Below, in pieces: positions 40,050 to 50,932 of a DNA stretch of 64,000 nucleotides. The position numbers were made by a program, and so were the translations under genes. The DNA is from Coriaria nepalensis (taxonomy: Eukaryota > Streptophyta > Magnoliopsida > Cucurbitales > Coriariaceae), in contig CP114489.1 of the NCBI GenBank assembly GCA_027186245.1, positions 9,183,501-9,247,500 of the forward strand. Reading direction: 5' to 3'. Position 1 is the first letter of the stretch; each line of letters starts with the position of its first letter. The notes beneath the pieces are model-generated. The model saw nothing but the letters and a program-made list of their open reading frames with translations, was not told the DNA's origin and made no database searches.

Positions 40050-42023
40050 TCACCAATGCCTTCCTTGAGAACCACCTCCTTTATTCTTCGAAAAGAAAGT
40101 ATTCTTCGGCTTCGGTATATCGTGAATATCCATCACTTGAATCGTTCTTTGCTTTTTTGCTTCACAAAAGAATATCATACACCAAAACATATCTCAGATA
40201 TTTTTAATCACTTAGGCTAAATATAGTGAAGAAAATGACTTTTGAGAAGATTTTTTTTTCCTTCTTTGGAAAAAAAAAAAAAAACAGACCGTTTTCAGCT
40301 TCTTTGTAACTGTCATGAAGCCGTTTTCTAGCTGAAGCCAGCCTATCTGCATCTATAATGCTTTCCTTCTGTTCTCTGTGTCTCTGCAAAAATTTCGCCA
40401 TGTAAAACAAAATGTGAGTTTACACTAAATGAAGTTTTCTTTTTTATTATCTTTTCTTACATTTTGAGGAGTTGAGAAAGCAGATGCATAATGATTTATT
40501 GCTTGAACTGATTTAGGAGGAGCTTCTCTTCTAGCAATAGTCCCATTTGGCTTCGGTTTGTTTTCCGAATTGTTCCTATCTGACCCAGAACTCCCATCAA
40601 ATTCCAAAACACAAGACAAATACAAGAACAAGATTAATATTTACTGCATAATAATATCATTATTTCAAAGTTGTAATCTTTTTTAATCCGATTCTGGAAT
40701 TTTATATATACTTACTATGCAGGTTTGGAGAGTAAGCAAAATCCGGAACCTACACAAGTGAATTAGAATATGAACAGAATATCATTCACAAAATATACCA
40801 GATAGAAACAAAGACAGCAGGAATTTTTTCTTTTTTCTTCTTCATGATGGGAGATTTTTCATTTTTCTTTTCCCTCACCTGGTGATGATGACCATTTTGA
40901 GTAACTTTCTCCTGTGGTGAATCTCCATCAGCTGAAAATAAATAAGTAACTAATTAAATAAATAATTGCCCCTTAATTAATTTGATTTCCATGAAAGATT
41001 TCATTTTCTTTATTTACCTATTAGTGTAGAGGTATTGTGCTCTCCTGCAGGCTGATACAATCTAACCCAATCATCAACAATATCTTTCCATTTCCTGAGA
41101 AATAAACACAAAACATTTTAGATCCCATCTCTCTTTCTAAACTGCTTAAGCAACTTTAAAACCAAATTCTCAAAATATGAAATTGAATACAAATTAGAAA
41201 AACATCACATTGTTTTTTTTTTCTTATTCTTTTTTTCATCATTTTTGGTTCTTTAGAACCTGACAAGATGCTTCACTAATCTTCGAACTTCGTTCGATGA
41301 GTTCTTCCTCAATCGATTCACATGGCGTCCGATATCAGTTTCCTATCAAACATTAAACAGAAATGAAAATTTTAAAAATCCCGGTTCCAAAAAAAAAAAT
41401 GGAAGAAAAAATTCCATAAAAATATGAAATTTTACTTTACCTTGAGTGCTTGGAATGTTATATCCATATCCGCAAGGCTTTGTAGCAATTCAACCAAATT
41501 ATCTTCAGACTGATTCATCAAAAAAAAAAAAAAGAATCAAACCTAAAAACAAAATTCAAAGAAAAAACCCAGTAAAAAAGGCTTTTAGTATTAAAACTTG
41601 TAGAACCTGGTCAGGAATCTCAAGCTCCTCCTTAATTTCGAGAATCTTCTTCTGCTCATCATCAAATAAACCAGCAAATGGATCTAACCCATCATCGTCT
41701 TTACCATCAGACTGAGGAGTCGATTGAGAAGCTCCTTTGTTGTGACTACTATAATTATTATTAAATTCATGGCTGCTGTTCTGTTGATGTTGATTTTGAC
41801 GAAGTTGATGATCTGGTTCGCAATTTTTGCAACGAGAAGGAGCAGGAAGAGACGGAGGAGAAGTCAACGCGTAAAGACGCTCCATAATCGCATCTCTTCT
41901 CTGCTTCAATTGATTTCCATAATCAACCGAAGCGACCTCCATTGCTGCATCGATGAAACTCCATACATCCATCCCTGCTGTGTCTAATATCGTTCGAAAA
42001 TCATCTAAATCCATCCTCACCAT
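40050..42023 (-). CDS. MED26: Mediator complex subunit 26 (TFIIS N-terminal domain)
   Basis: Probable MED26b/c. Mediator is the nuclear co-activator bridging transcription factors and RNA polymerase II, and MED26 carries the TFIIS N-terminal (LW) domain. Exons on minus: 41607-42023, 41441-41509, 41260-41342, 41018-41094, 40879-40931, 40716-40749, 40461-40579, 40290-40383 and 40050-40159; phases close to 351 aa. The N-terminus is [20 protein letters not shown]. The LW domain spans roughly residues 125-220: [70 protein letters not shown]. The C-terminus is a charged helix ([20 protein letters not shown]), then [16 protein letters not shown] and the conserved end GGGSQGRHW. Either ATG 42023 or 42015 (M4) may start it; M4 fits family N-termini. 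The gene looks intact. Confidence 0.94.
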
Positions 42024-42720
42024 TCGTCGAATCTAATCAATCCGATCGCTAGAAAAAAGAAAAACCAGTTGGATTCTTCTTCTTCTTCTTATTCTTATTC
42101 TCGATTAGAGAACTGGATCTCGTGAAAATATAAACTGCAGAGCGACAGCCATGGATGATGGAAAGAAGAGCTTGCTCGTAGAATCAAACATCATAAGCGC
42201 GTACCAGAAAAATTAAATAAAGAAAAAAAAAAGAAAAAGAAAAAGAAAAAGGGGGATACCTAGATGATGTGAAATAGGAAGAGACGAAATGGTACAGATC
42301 TGATTCTATTATTTTAAAAATTACCCTCCCTAATACAATCCGATAATTCGGAACTGATAGAAAATTCGGGTATCATACAATGGATATTATTAATCAAAAC
42401 CCCTCTTCTTACTTGAAGCCGATGGTAGAGCAGCCAGCTGCCGCATCGGGTACGGATTGATTTATATCGTTCTCGTATTGGTATGTGTATCTAGAAATAA
42501 GGAGATGGTACGATATATATATATAATAGCAGATAATAAATATATCGCGCCAGCTTGTAAAATCATACCGATTTATAAGTTTATTTTGATCTATGTGTAT
42601 AATAAATATAATTATTTTTAATAGTTATTTTTTAATAAATTAAAAATTAATATTATTAATACGTAAAATTATAAATAAATTATTAATATTTATATTACTT
42701 AAAAAAATTTTAACATATAA
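42024..42720. other. MED26 5' flank and intergenic DNA
   Basis: The first 150 bases or so hold a CTT/TTC-rich stretch typical of a 5'UTR. A second pyrimidine/purine low-complexity block lies at 42214-42256, then AT-rich DNA. No gene is seen. Confidence 0.55.
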
Positions 42721-42729
42721 AGTAATTTT

Positions 42730-43640
42730 AAGAAAAAAAAAACTCTTAATATTATAGAATACTTTTGGGCTGGTGCCTGGAACGAGCTTAAAAAAGTCAT
42801 GTCGTGCCGGGCCACGTGCCTGTATAGTTGGGCACGACATAACTCGGTACTCGTGTCGTGCCTGTACTTGTGCTGTGCGGTGCGTATCATGTTGGCCTGA
42901 TCTATTTTGCCATGTCTAGCCGACTGGAGCTGACAGAATCGAAGCCGAGTGGTTGAAGTAAGGGTGAGCAGTGGCTCCAAATTCGATTAAACAGCATCGT
43001 ACTGCATGTTTTGGTGTGGTGCAGTCAGATTCTATAAATATTTTGTCATTTCGATTGGAGCCCTACGATTAAACTTGCGGTGTGGTTTTTAACCAATCGA
43101 TGAGCGGGACCTCGAAAGATATTTATAGTAATACAATATAAAATAAATAAAAATATAAAATGCTTTCTACTGTTGATACGAGCCATTTTTCCCCATTCCG
43201 AAGAAAAAACTCCTAATATTAGGAGGCTCTTTTGGGTCCGTACTATGCCTGCCCACGTGCCCTCATAGTTGATAACGACACGACTCGACACCCATGGCAC
43301 GCCCATGCTTTTGATGTACGGTGCATACTTCTGTTGGACCGATCCATTTTACAACCTATAGCCGACGGGAACCAAAAAAACCGAAGCCGAGTGGTTGAAG
43401 TAAGGGTGAGCAGTGGCTCCGAATCCGATCGAACTGCACAATACTACACGTTTCGATATGCTGCAGTCGGATTCTATAAATATTTTGTCATTTCGATTAA
43501 AGCCCTACAATCAAGCTTGTGGTGTGGTTTTTATCCAATCGGTGAGCGGGACCCCAATATATATTTATAGTAATATAGTTTATTTATAAAATAAATAAAA
43601 ATAGAAAATCCTTCCTAGTGCTAATACAAACCATTTTCCC
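42730..43640. repeat. Tandem duplication of a roughly 450-bp non-coding unit
   Basis: Two diverged copies lie head to tail, about 42730-43200 and 43201-43640. Shared blocks include GAAGCCGAGTGGTTGAAGTA (42941 and 43383, offset 442), a GGGTGAGCAGTGGCTCC block, TTCTATAAATATTTTGTCAT, and GTGTGGTTTTTA followed by AGCGGGACC. The units are GC-richer than their surroundings and contain a TATA-like TCTATAAATA. They may be transposon or LTR derived; no protein is encoded. Confidence 0.85.
43209..43224. repeat. Perfect 16-bp palindrome
   Basis: CTCCTAATATTAGGAG is its own reverse complement and lies at the junction of the two 450-bp units. The first copy has a decayed counterpart (CTCTTAATATTATAG) near 42742. 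Confidence 0.8.
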
Positions 43641-44115
43641 CCATTCCCTCCTCCTGCCTCTCATTAGATCGAACAAAAGCAATAATCTCTCTTTTTGGAT
43701 TGATTAGATGAATGATGTTTCTTTTATTTATTTATATTTTCATTTAATGTTTACAAATCAGGCTAATTTTGTTTTATTTACTAATTTACCATAATACTAC
43801 TTTACTTTTTTTTTTTAAATATGAAATAAAATTGATTTTTTTTATTATAGATTTTTATATTCATATTATGTTTTTTTAATGATGCACTCAGCCACTTACT
43901 TTTTAATTGAAGAAATAATTTATTTTATATTTAATTCTTTTTATAAAAAATTAAGGCCTTCTTCCTTATTCATCTTATGCTTCAATTTCTCTTAAAACGG
44001 CCCTGGTTGTGACGGATAAAATATTGAATTTGGGTGAAAAAAAAAATTAAAAATAGTATATGAACAATCATCATCATCATCGTAATCATGAGTTCTTTAC
44101 CGTTTATAACTAAAA
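43641..44115. other. Upstream region of the citrate-binding-like pseudogene
   Basis: AT-rich DNA with a CAT triplet run near 44070-44080. No separate gene is seen. Confidence 0.5.
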
Positions 44116-44917
44116 ATGAGTAACTCTATGCTTCTCGTAGCATTCTTGTTCTTGTATACATTTCAAGCTAATTATGCGAGGGAAGTATATGGTGGTCATG
44201 ATCCAACTCAAGGGTTTATTTCTCTCCCACTAAATCAATCAAATTTTCTCATTCAGAGACCTTTCAATCTTGCTTAAGATCAATGTTACAGCTTTGTTGA
44301 TGGAGTTCACAAACTATGGGTGTATTCTACGGATGAACCCCATTCTCCAACCAGCAGGACCAACCCCCGCACTGAAATTCGTATACAAGTAAGATTAATC
44401 ATAATGATTACTTGGACTCGAACTTGGATCACAACTTCTTTTTTTCATAAAACTGCTTAATTAGTTTTTACTTTTTACATATATGTGATGATCAACATGT
44501 GTTTACATTAACTTTGTGCTAGGGATATGACTATTCATCTGGTATCTGGCAATTTGAAGCGTACGGATATGTGCAAAAAAGGAACGTCGGGTGTGTGCAT
44601 AATGCAGGTTTTCGGAGCAAAACCACCGGTTGCGCCAACCCTAATGCTCAGAGTCTACGACGGCTCGCTCACATATTATAGGCAGCCAGTCCTGGTCCCC
44701 AATATATACAGCAGATGATTCGAGTTAAATGTCATCAGCAGATGCGGATGCGTCTAAACTCGAGGTTTACATCGACAGGATGCTAACGCATCAAGCGGCT
44801 GGACGCGGTGGCACGGCTCACTATTTCAAATGTGGTGTTTATGCACAGGGTGGTGATTCTTATTACATGGAATCACGTTGGAAGGGCATTAGAGTTCCGA
44901 AGAAATCATATAGTTGA
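44116..44917 (+). pseudogene. Citrate-binding-protein-like / alginate-lyase-2-like pseudogene
   Basis: Two-exon relic (44116-44388 and 44523-44917) of a secreted plant protein resembling vacuolar citrate-binding proteins, whose fold is that of alginate lyase 2. Exon 1 begins with a signal peptide (MSNSMLLVAFLFLYTFQANY), then DPTQGFISLPLNQSNFLIQR and VHKLWVYSTDEPHSPTSRTN. Exon 2 has GYDYSSGIWQFEAYGYVQ, GTSGVCIMQVFGA, LMLRVYDGSLTYY, PVLVPNIYSR and YFKCGVYAQ...YYMESRWKGI. Four lesions are seen: a TAA stop in exon 1 (about 44275), a frame shift in an A-run at about 44576-44581, TGA where the family has Trp after NIYSR (about 44717), and another frame change near 44735. The splice sites survive. 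It is too damaged to be functional, yet the relic is nearly full length, so decay is probably recent. Confidence 0.85.
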
Positions 44918-45194
44918 TTTTTTTTGGGTCTTTGAAAAGTGTTGGAAACATATATTGTAAGAGAATTTGTAGGTACATTGTTGTCGGTAAGTGAAATTTG
45001 GAAATTGCTTGGTCGTAAGTCAATGTGTGAATTGTCCAAATTCACGTCTAGTGCAATTTGATCTATATTGTGTAAGAAACTAAAGTGATAAGGGTGCATG
45101 GGTTCTTATAATTCTCAGAGTTTGCGCTCCCGTGGGTTCTTATAATTCTCAGAGTGCATACATTTTAAGCAAAAAAGAAGAAAACTTAAATTAA

Positions 45195-45268
45195 TGGCCC
45201 ATGCAGGTCTCGAACCTGCGACCTTCGCGTTATTAGCACGACGCTCTAACCAACTGAGCTAATAGGCC
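45195..45268 (-). tRNA. trnI-AAU: tRNA-Ile (anticodon AAT)
   Basis: The 74-nt cloverleaf on the minus strand starts GGCCTATTAGCTCAGTTGGT. The acceptor stem pairs GGCCTAT with ATGGGCC plus discriminator A. The anticodon loop is CTAATAA with anticodon AAT, read as inosine-34 tRNA-Ile. The B box is GGTTCGAGACC. No CCA is encoded and no intron is present. T-runs about 10-25 bases downstream on the minus strand can end Pol III transcription. It looks functional. Confidence 0.97.
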
Positions 45269-45371
45269 AGTTTGGAATAACGAAGTTGGTAACATTAAAT
45301 ATTTACTATAACAATCTATGTTACACCAGTGTGCTTAATCTAATAATTAAAAACTTCATTATTTTAATTAA

Positions 45372-46387
45372 TTAGGCTGGGATTGGCAACAATTCTGCTA
45401 ATCGATTTTCGTGTTTCAAAATACAGAACACAAAAATTTTCCTCCGGTAACATCATTTGGCTTCAGTTTTCGTGTTAGAAAAATTTAAGAACTAGTTTTT
45501 ATTTTTACCTCATAAATCGGTTATAAATGCGAAATGTAAAAATTATTAAAAGTAGTTTTTGCATTTCACATTTATACAATTTCACAATTCTACTTACTGT
45601 CATATTGTAGTAATTCTCTCATTTTCCTGTCATGCTCGCTCATTGATGAATCAAACCCACCTCTCTCCCTCTCTGAAGTATGACTACTCCTTCCTCATTC
45701 ATCGTCATTTCTGTGAAGCTTTGAAATGATATCAATGGAAAAACCCAAGCTCTTCACCATGGGAAAATCAGAAGAGGAGAATCTAGAGAGAGATGAGAGA
45801 GATAGAGGTAATGAGAACAAACGAAATTCATGTGAACAACCAAACAAAAATGTGGTATGAAATTCAAAGAGTCGAAGGGCTCAACGTTTGGAGATATACA
45901 GATCGACGTCTCACATATCGATCTGTGGTCAAAGAATCGAAGGGTCGAAAGCCTCGAGGCCCTGTGATGTATAGACCGATGTCTCATATATCGGTCTGTG
46001 ATTGAAATATCGAATGACATCTCATATAAGCGTTGTATTCTAACATAATAAGATGCCATTAATCTTGTAATTCCATAAATCGTTATAAACGTTTTAAGAA
46101 TTTTATAAATAAAGTTTTCTGTATCAACAACTATTATTAACAAAAAGTGATGGTTCGAGGAAGAACCATCTTTTCAAAATATACCGCTTCATTAAACTAA
46201 TAAAACATAATCGAAACTCATATTTACAGCCAAACGTAAATATGGCTTAGAATTTAATTTTTAATCAAAATGAGCCAAATGAATATTTAAAATTTAATAT
46301 TTTTTTTCTGATACTAATTTTCATAATCATTACGAAACTTACTTTTTAAAATGTAAAATCCCAAAATTGTTGTCAATCATAGCCTTA
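45372..46387. mobile_element. Non-autonomous TIR transposon with TTA target duplication (PIF/Harbinger-like)
   Basis: The left terminus at 45375 reads GGCTGGGATTGGCAACAATT. The right terminus, read inward from 46384, is GGCTATGATTGACAACAATT. Seventeen of the first 20 bases match, and the pairing continues (CTG/TTG). Both ends are flanked by TTA (45372-45374 and 46385-46387), the 3-bp target duplication of PIF/Harbinger elements. The 1,010-bp interior has no transposase. It carries a direct duplication of about 70 bp (around 45876-46010) whose units each fold as a short hairpin. Confidence 0.8.
45898..45997. repeat. Duplicated hairpins inside the TIR transposon
   Basis: Hairpin 1 pairs ACAGATCGA (45898-45906) with TCGATCTGT (45918-45926). 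Hairpin 2 pairs AGACCGAT (45973-45980) with ATCGGTCT (45990-45997). Both loops resemble GTCTCACATA. The two copies differ at a paired position, T:A in the first and C:G in the second. Confidence 0.8.
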
Positions 46388-47124
46388 TTTATTATAACTA
46401 TCATTTGGTTTTTGTTTTTTTGTTTTCCTTTTTTCTAAGGAAAGAAACAGAGAATATTATTTAAGTACTATTACAATTATACATCCATTATTTTAATTTG
46501 AAGTATGAGAAGGTAGAGGTGCAGCGGTCGAAGATTCAATACAAAAACTAGGAAGAAGACTAGCCCCTTCCTTAACTGTCAAACCGAAGACGTCAATGAT
46601 GTAACCACAACCGCCGATAACAGTTGAGATTTTTTGACAACATTTTGGAGACTAGAGAGATAGTAGTGCCCGTTAGACCTCCGGTGACCAACAAACTCTA
46701 TTAATAAGAAATATTTTTCCACACGTTATCTGAAATTCAAATATAAAAACTAAAAAAACTCACTTAAACTACATAAAAACTAAAAAATTCATAAAAAACG
46801 ATCTTATGAACATTTTTAAAAATAAACAGTACAACTTTTCTTTTGACAAACTTATGTCACGTCACGACTGCACAAGTTTCAGATCAGGTCTAAAAATTCA
46901 TATCGCGACAATCATGGACTTGCAGAAAATTCCATTCGGCCCATCACGGCCCTTCAAGCCCAACATAGATCGATTTAGCTTTTTTTTGCTGGGCTAAGGC
47001 CCACCTAATACTTCCAATTTCCAACACCATAACGTTCTCACCAACGGACACTGTCTGTGCTGAATCACTCTCCCGCCTTCGCCAGAGAGGGAGGAAGAAG
47101 ACTAGAGAGGGAAACGAGGAAGAG
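46388..47124. other. Intergenic DNA and WDR83 promoter
   Basis: AT-rich to about 46900. Then GGCCCA/TGGGCT-type motifs (about 46937-46943, 46989-46995 and 47000-47005) occur within 200 bases of the start codon. These resemble site II (TCP-binding) elements of plant housekeeping promoters. A purine-rich leader (GAGAGGGAGGAAGAAG) precedes the ATG. No other gene is seen. Confidence 0.5.
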
Positions 47125-49940
47125 ATGGGCGTGGCGGATCTACCGACGAAGGAGGCGAACGTCTTGAAAGGGCACGAAGGTGCAGTTTTAGCGGCGAGGT
47201 TTAACGCGGACGGAAATTACTGCCTGAGCGGCGGCAAGGATCGCACCATCCGCCTCTGGAATCCTCACCGTGGAATTCACATCAAGACTTACAAATCTCA
47301 CGGACGTGAAGTTCGCGACGTCCATGTCACGGCGTACTATCTCTCTCCCTTCTCGGGTCTCTACGCTTGTATATTAATTCTAAGAACTTGATATTTATTT
47401 TGAATTTTAGGTTTTTGTTAGTACAATTTACTTTTTATCAAATGCGATATCTAGCACGATTATTCTTCAATTATCTTTTTTTCTTGTAAGATTTAGTTAT
47501 ATCTAATTGAGTTTACCATTCAGAGAAGAAACATTTGCTTCTTATCAAATTGATATAGGTTCTTTGCAGATTCAGTTGTATACATTTTCACATTTTTAGA
47601 AATCTATCTGGAAAGAAATGAATTCGGGGATGGCTTCATAAGAATCTCTTGACTTAACCCAAGCTCCTTCCTTTGTATCAGTAATGTTTTATTTTACTTC
47701 AGGGACAACTCGAAGTTATGTTCATGTGGTGGTGATAGACAAATCTTCTATTGGGATGTGGCAACAGGCCGTGTCATTCGGAAATTCCGTGGCCATGATA
47801 GCGAGGTTTATAGCCATTTCAAGACATACCTTTTCTTCCATATTTCAAATTCCAGATATTGAAATCCTTGTTAGTGTTATTGCTAGCTGAGGTAGTTATA
47901 TGAAGTTTTTATTGCATCATCTTGAACTCATTTGTATACTGTATTCATGTTGCTATCATTTTTATTTAAAAAAGTTAAGGTTCTGCAAAATGTTAAGCTT
48001 TTTAGACTGCTGAAATCCTCTTTAGAATGATCCTTGCAAGTGTTTCTATTGTTTAGAGTCGTCGATATTCTAGGTCAATAAATTGCACAAAAGAGCATTC
48101 ATTCAAACTATTTAATTAGCTCAGTTTTTATTCACATTCTCTCTTTGTTTTCTCTTTTTTTAGGTAAATGCTGTAAAATTTAATGATTATGCTTCTGTCG
48201 TAGTCTCAGCTGGCTATGATCAATCATTGCGTGCCTGGGATTGTAGATCTCACAGCACCGAGCCAATTCAGGTTTCCCTTTCTTCTCTCTCTCTCTCTAT
48301 CTCTCTTTTCCCAAAAGAACTTCATTGGGGCTGTAAAATTTATGTGTTAATTACGAGTAACTTGGTTGATGCTCAGATCATTGATACATTTCAAGACAGT
48401 GTGATGTCTGTTTGTTTAACAAAAAGTGAAATTATTGCCGGGAGTGTTGATGGAACTGTACGAACATTTGACATGCGTATCGGCAGGTATGCAGCAATGT
48501 AGTATTTAAAAGAGAGAGAGAGGAAACAAAAAAAAAAACCCTCAAGGACCCCATTTGTCTGTGTCATTGGAGGGTGATTATGCATTTTGAGGAATTATCA
48601 TTTTAAGTTGTTTGACTTATTTGTTTTTTGTCCTTTTTTTCCCCCTTTTAGAGAAATTTCTGATGACCTGGGGCATCCTGTCAATTGTATTTCAATGTCA
48701 AATGATGGTAACTGCTTGCTAGCCAGTTGCTTAGATTCTACTTTGCGCCTTTTAGACAGGTTCAATTTTTATACATGTGTAAGTATTATTCTTTGTGCAT
48801 TGTTGTGTTTAGTCTGGCTCTTATATTGTTCTTTTTCTTGTATAAGGTCTTCCGGAGAACTACTGCAAGAATATAAAGGCCATACTTGTAAGGTCAGCAT
48901 GTTTCAAATTAGTCACTTCTGTAAATCCTTTTGGGTACCATTTGGGTCAGATGTTCATATTTGTAATGTCAGTTTGGGGCTAAATTCTGATTTAGGCCAA
49001 CAGAATCTAACTAAGGGCCAATATAATCATATCTAAATTCTAGTTTACCCAATTTCAATAGCTTTTTTGGCCAAAAATAATAATTTCTTCAGTAGCTTAC
49101 CCAAATGAAGCCTTAACATAAAAAGATATCGGCCCCATTTGGCTGGACTTACTAAATTGTTGTTTACTAAAATTGACAGTTAGAGGAGTATATTTTTCAT
49201 TATATGTTGTGGACTTAAACTGGATAGTGTGGGTTCGAACTGGATTTTAAGTCTAAACTGGAAAAAAGGAGTGTTGCCATTTGGAGCCTTTAGAGTTGCA
49301 GTTTTCTAAGGTGGCATGTTCAAGGTTCTTTTTGTACACTTTTGGGACTCGTTCTTGTGTGCTTTCTAGATTAAGATTTATCTTTTTAACTCTTGACTTT
49401 CCTTTTTCACAAGTTTCACTGTGTGGTTGTTCCAATACAGGCTTTCAAGATGGATTGTTGCCTAACAAACACTGATGCACATGTAACTGGTGGGTCAGAG
49501 GACGGGTACATTTACTTCTGGGATCTAGTAGATGCATCTGTAGTCTCAAGTTTCCGAGCTCATTCTTCAGTAGTAAGCTCTCTTTCCTTCTCAAAATAAG
49601 AATGGAAGTGCTTTGTCTTTCATGAATCAAAAGAAAATTACTTTAAGATTAGAAATTAAAAATATGATTAGTGTGATTGATTATGATGTCTTGTATTTAT
49701 CCCATCAGATTTTATAGAAAGGGATTGTCTTTTGGGGACTATTACAACTTAACATGTGAAGTGTTTAGCCGATTAAACATTGAGCATCTATCTAGATCAC
49801 AAACAGTGAAGATGATCCGTGACTAATTTAAGGTGCATTTTTTTTTTCTTTGGCAGGTAACAAGTGTGAGTTATCACCCTAAAGACAACTGTATGATAAC
49901 TGCCTCTGTAGACGGCAGCATTCGAGTCTGGAAGACATAA
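47125..49940 (+). CDS. WDR83: WD40-repeat protein, WDR83/MORG1 homologue
   Basis: Seven-bladed WD40 propeller similar to WDR83 (MORG1), a scaffold for MAPK signalling in animals that also associates with the spliceosome. Exons: 47125-47333, 47703-47805, 48164-48271, 48377-48486, 48652-48759, 48847-48892, 49441-49572 and 49857-49940; phases close to 299 aa, the normal length. It begins MGVADLPTKEANVLKGHEGA. Blades end in WD-like dipeptides: DRTIRLWN, DRQIFYWD, DQSLRAWD, DGTVRTFD, DSTLRLLD, DGYIYFWD and DGSIRVWK. GH dipeptides open repeats (KGHEG, RGHDSEV, KGHTCK). Introns split blades at varied phases; all are GT-AG. Intron 6 (48893-49440) contains a MITE-like insertion. It is intact. The function in plants is inferred from the family. 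Confidence 0.93.
48930..49115. mobile_element. MITE-like insertion in WDR83 intron 6
   Basis: The left end GGGTACCATTTGGGTCAG and the inverted right end GGCTTCATTTGGGTAAG match as imperfect terminal repeats about 185 bp apart. The flanks (TTT and TTA) resemble but do not match a 3-bp target duplication. This suits a small Tourist-like MITE. Confidence 0.4.
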
Positions 49941-50670
49941 GAACAAAAAAGCAACGGGTCTTCCATTCATTCTTGATTCCAATCGGTATTCTCAATCTTG
50001 ATTTCATATATGAATGCTACTAAGTTGCATACCAAGTTCCAGCCTTGTACTTTTATACAAGACCCCTTATATGGTGGTTAAAAAACAATTGATAGAAATA
50101 TTAGGGTTGAAAATAGTGGCCTTAAATGTCATTTTAGTGTTGTATGTATCCAGTTTTAACCCACGTAATCTAATAAAAAATTCACTTGTTTTGAGCCCGC
50201 ACAATAACTGTGTGCCAGTTGGCCAGTCCCAAGTCCGGATAAAGGAGGAGGGTTGGTGTTAGGCAAGTGAAAGTCAACCGTAAAAAAACCCATCACATCC
50301 CTTGCATGGAAATTGGTTCAAAAAGATGAATGCGAAATGTTATGGCGTTCTCGCTATAAGCATTGCTTTGCGCCTACACTCGGGTGTAGTGTCAAATGAG
50401 CAAGGTGCACTGCAGCGGCGCTTGGTTGCAGTGTTAAATATGCAAGTGTTTTCGCACCATACTGGACGGTGGTGAGAAAAACTATTTCAGACTAGAATTA
50501 GGAAGATTAGATTACGCTCATGAAACATAAGAACGTTGACAGGTAAGTCGATAGAATTAGTAGATATGATGCATAGAAGGACAATAAATATAGCTTGTCT
50601 TCGAGAGACAAAGTGAAAGGAGAATGAGGCCAAGGATTTGGGAGAATGGTTCGATTTTTTTTTATATTCA

Positions 50671-50932
50671 AGAACAGATAAAACTAGTGGAATAGTGGTG
50701 GATAAAGTATATAGAGATGCAGTGTTGTTGTTAGGAGGTTTGGTGATAGGATTATGAGCATAACTTTAGCCTTAGAATAAAAAATAGTACATATTATTTA
50801 GGAACAGATAAAACTAGTGGGAAATAGTGGTGGATAAAGTATATAGAAATGCAGTGTTGCTCTTAGGAGGTTTGGTGATAGGATTATGAGCATAACTTTA
50901 GCCTTAGAATAAAAAATATTGCATATTATTAG
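50671..50932. repeat. 130-bp tandem duplication in the LINE endonuclease region
   Basis: Two nearly identical copies with period 130 (first at 50671-50800, second at 50801-50932). Both contain AACAGATAAAACTAGTGG and GGAGGTTTGGTGATAGGATT. It is a local duplication within the dead LINE. Confidence 0.9.
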
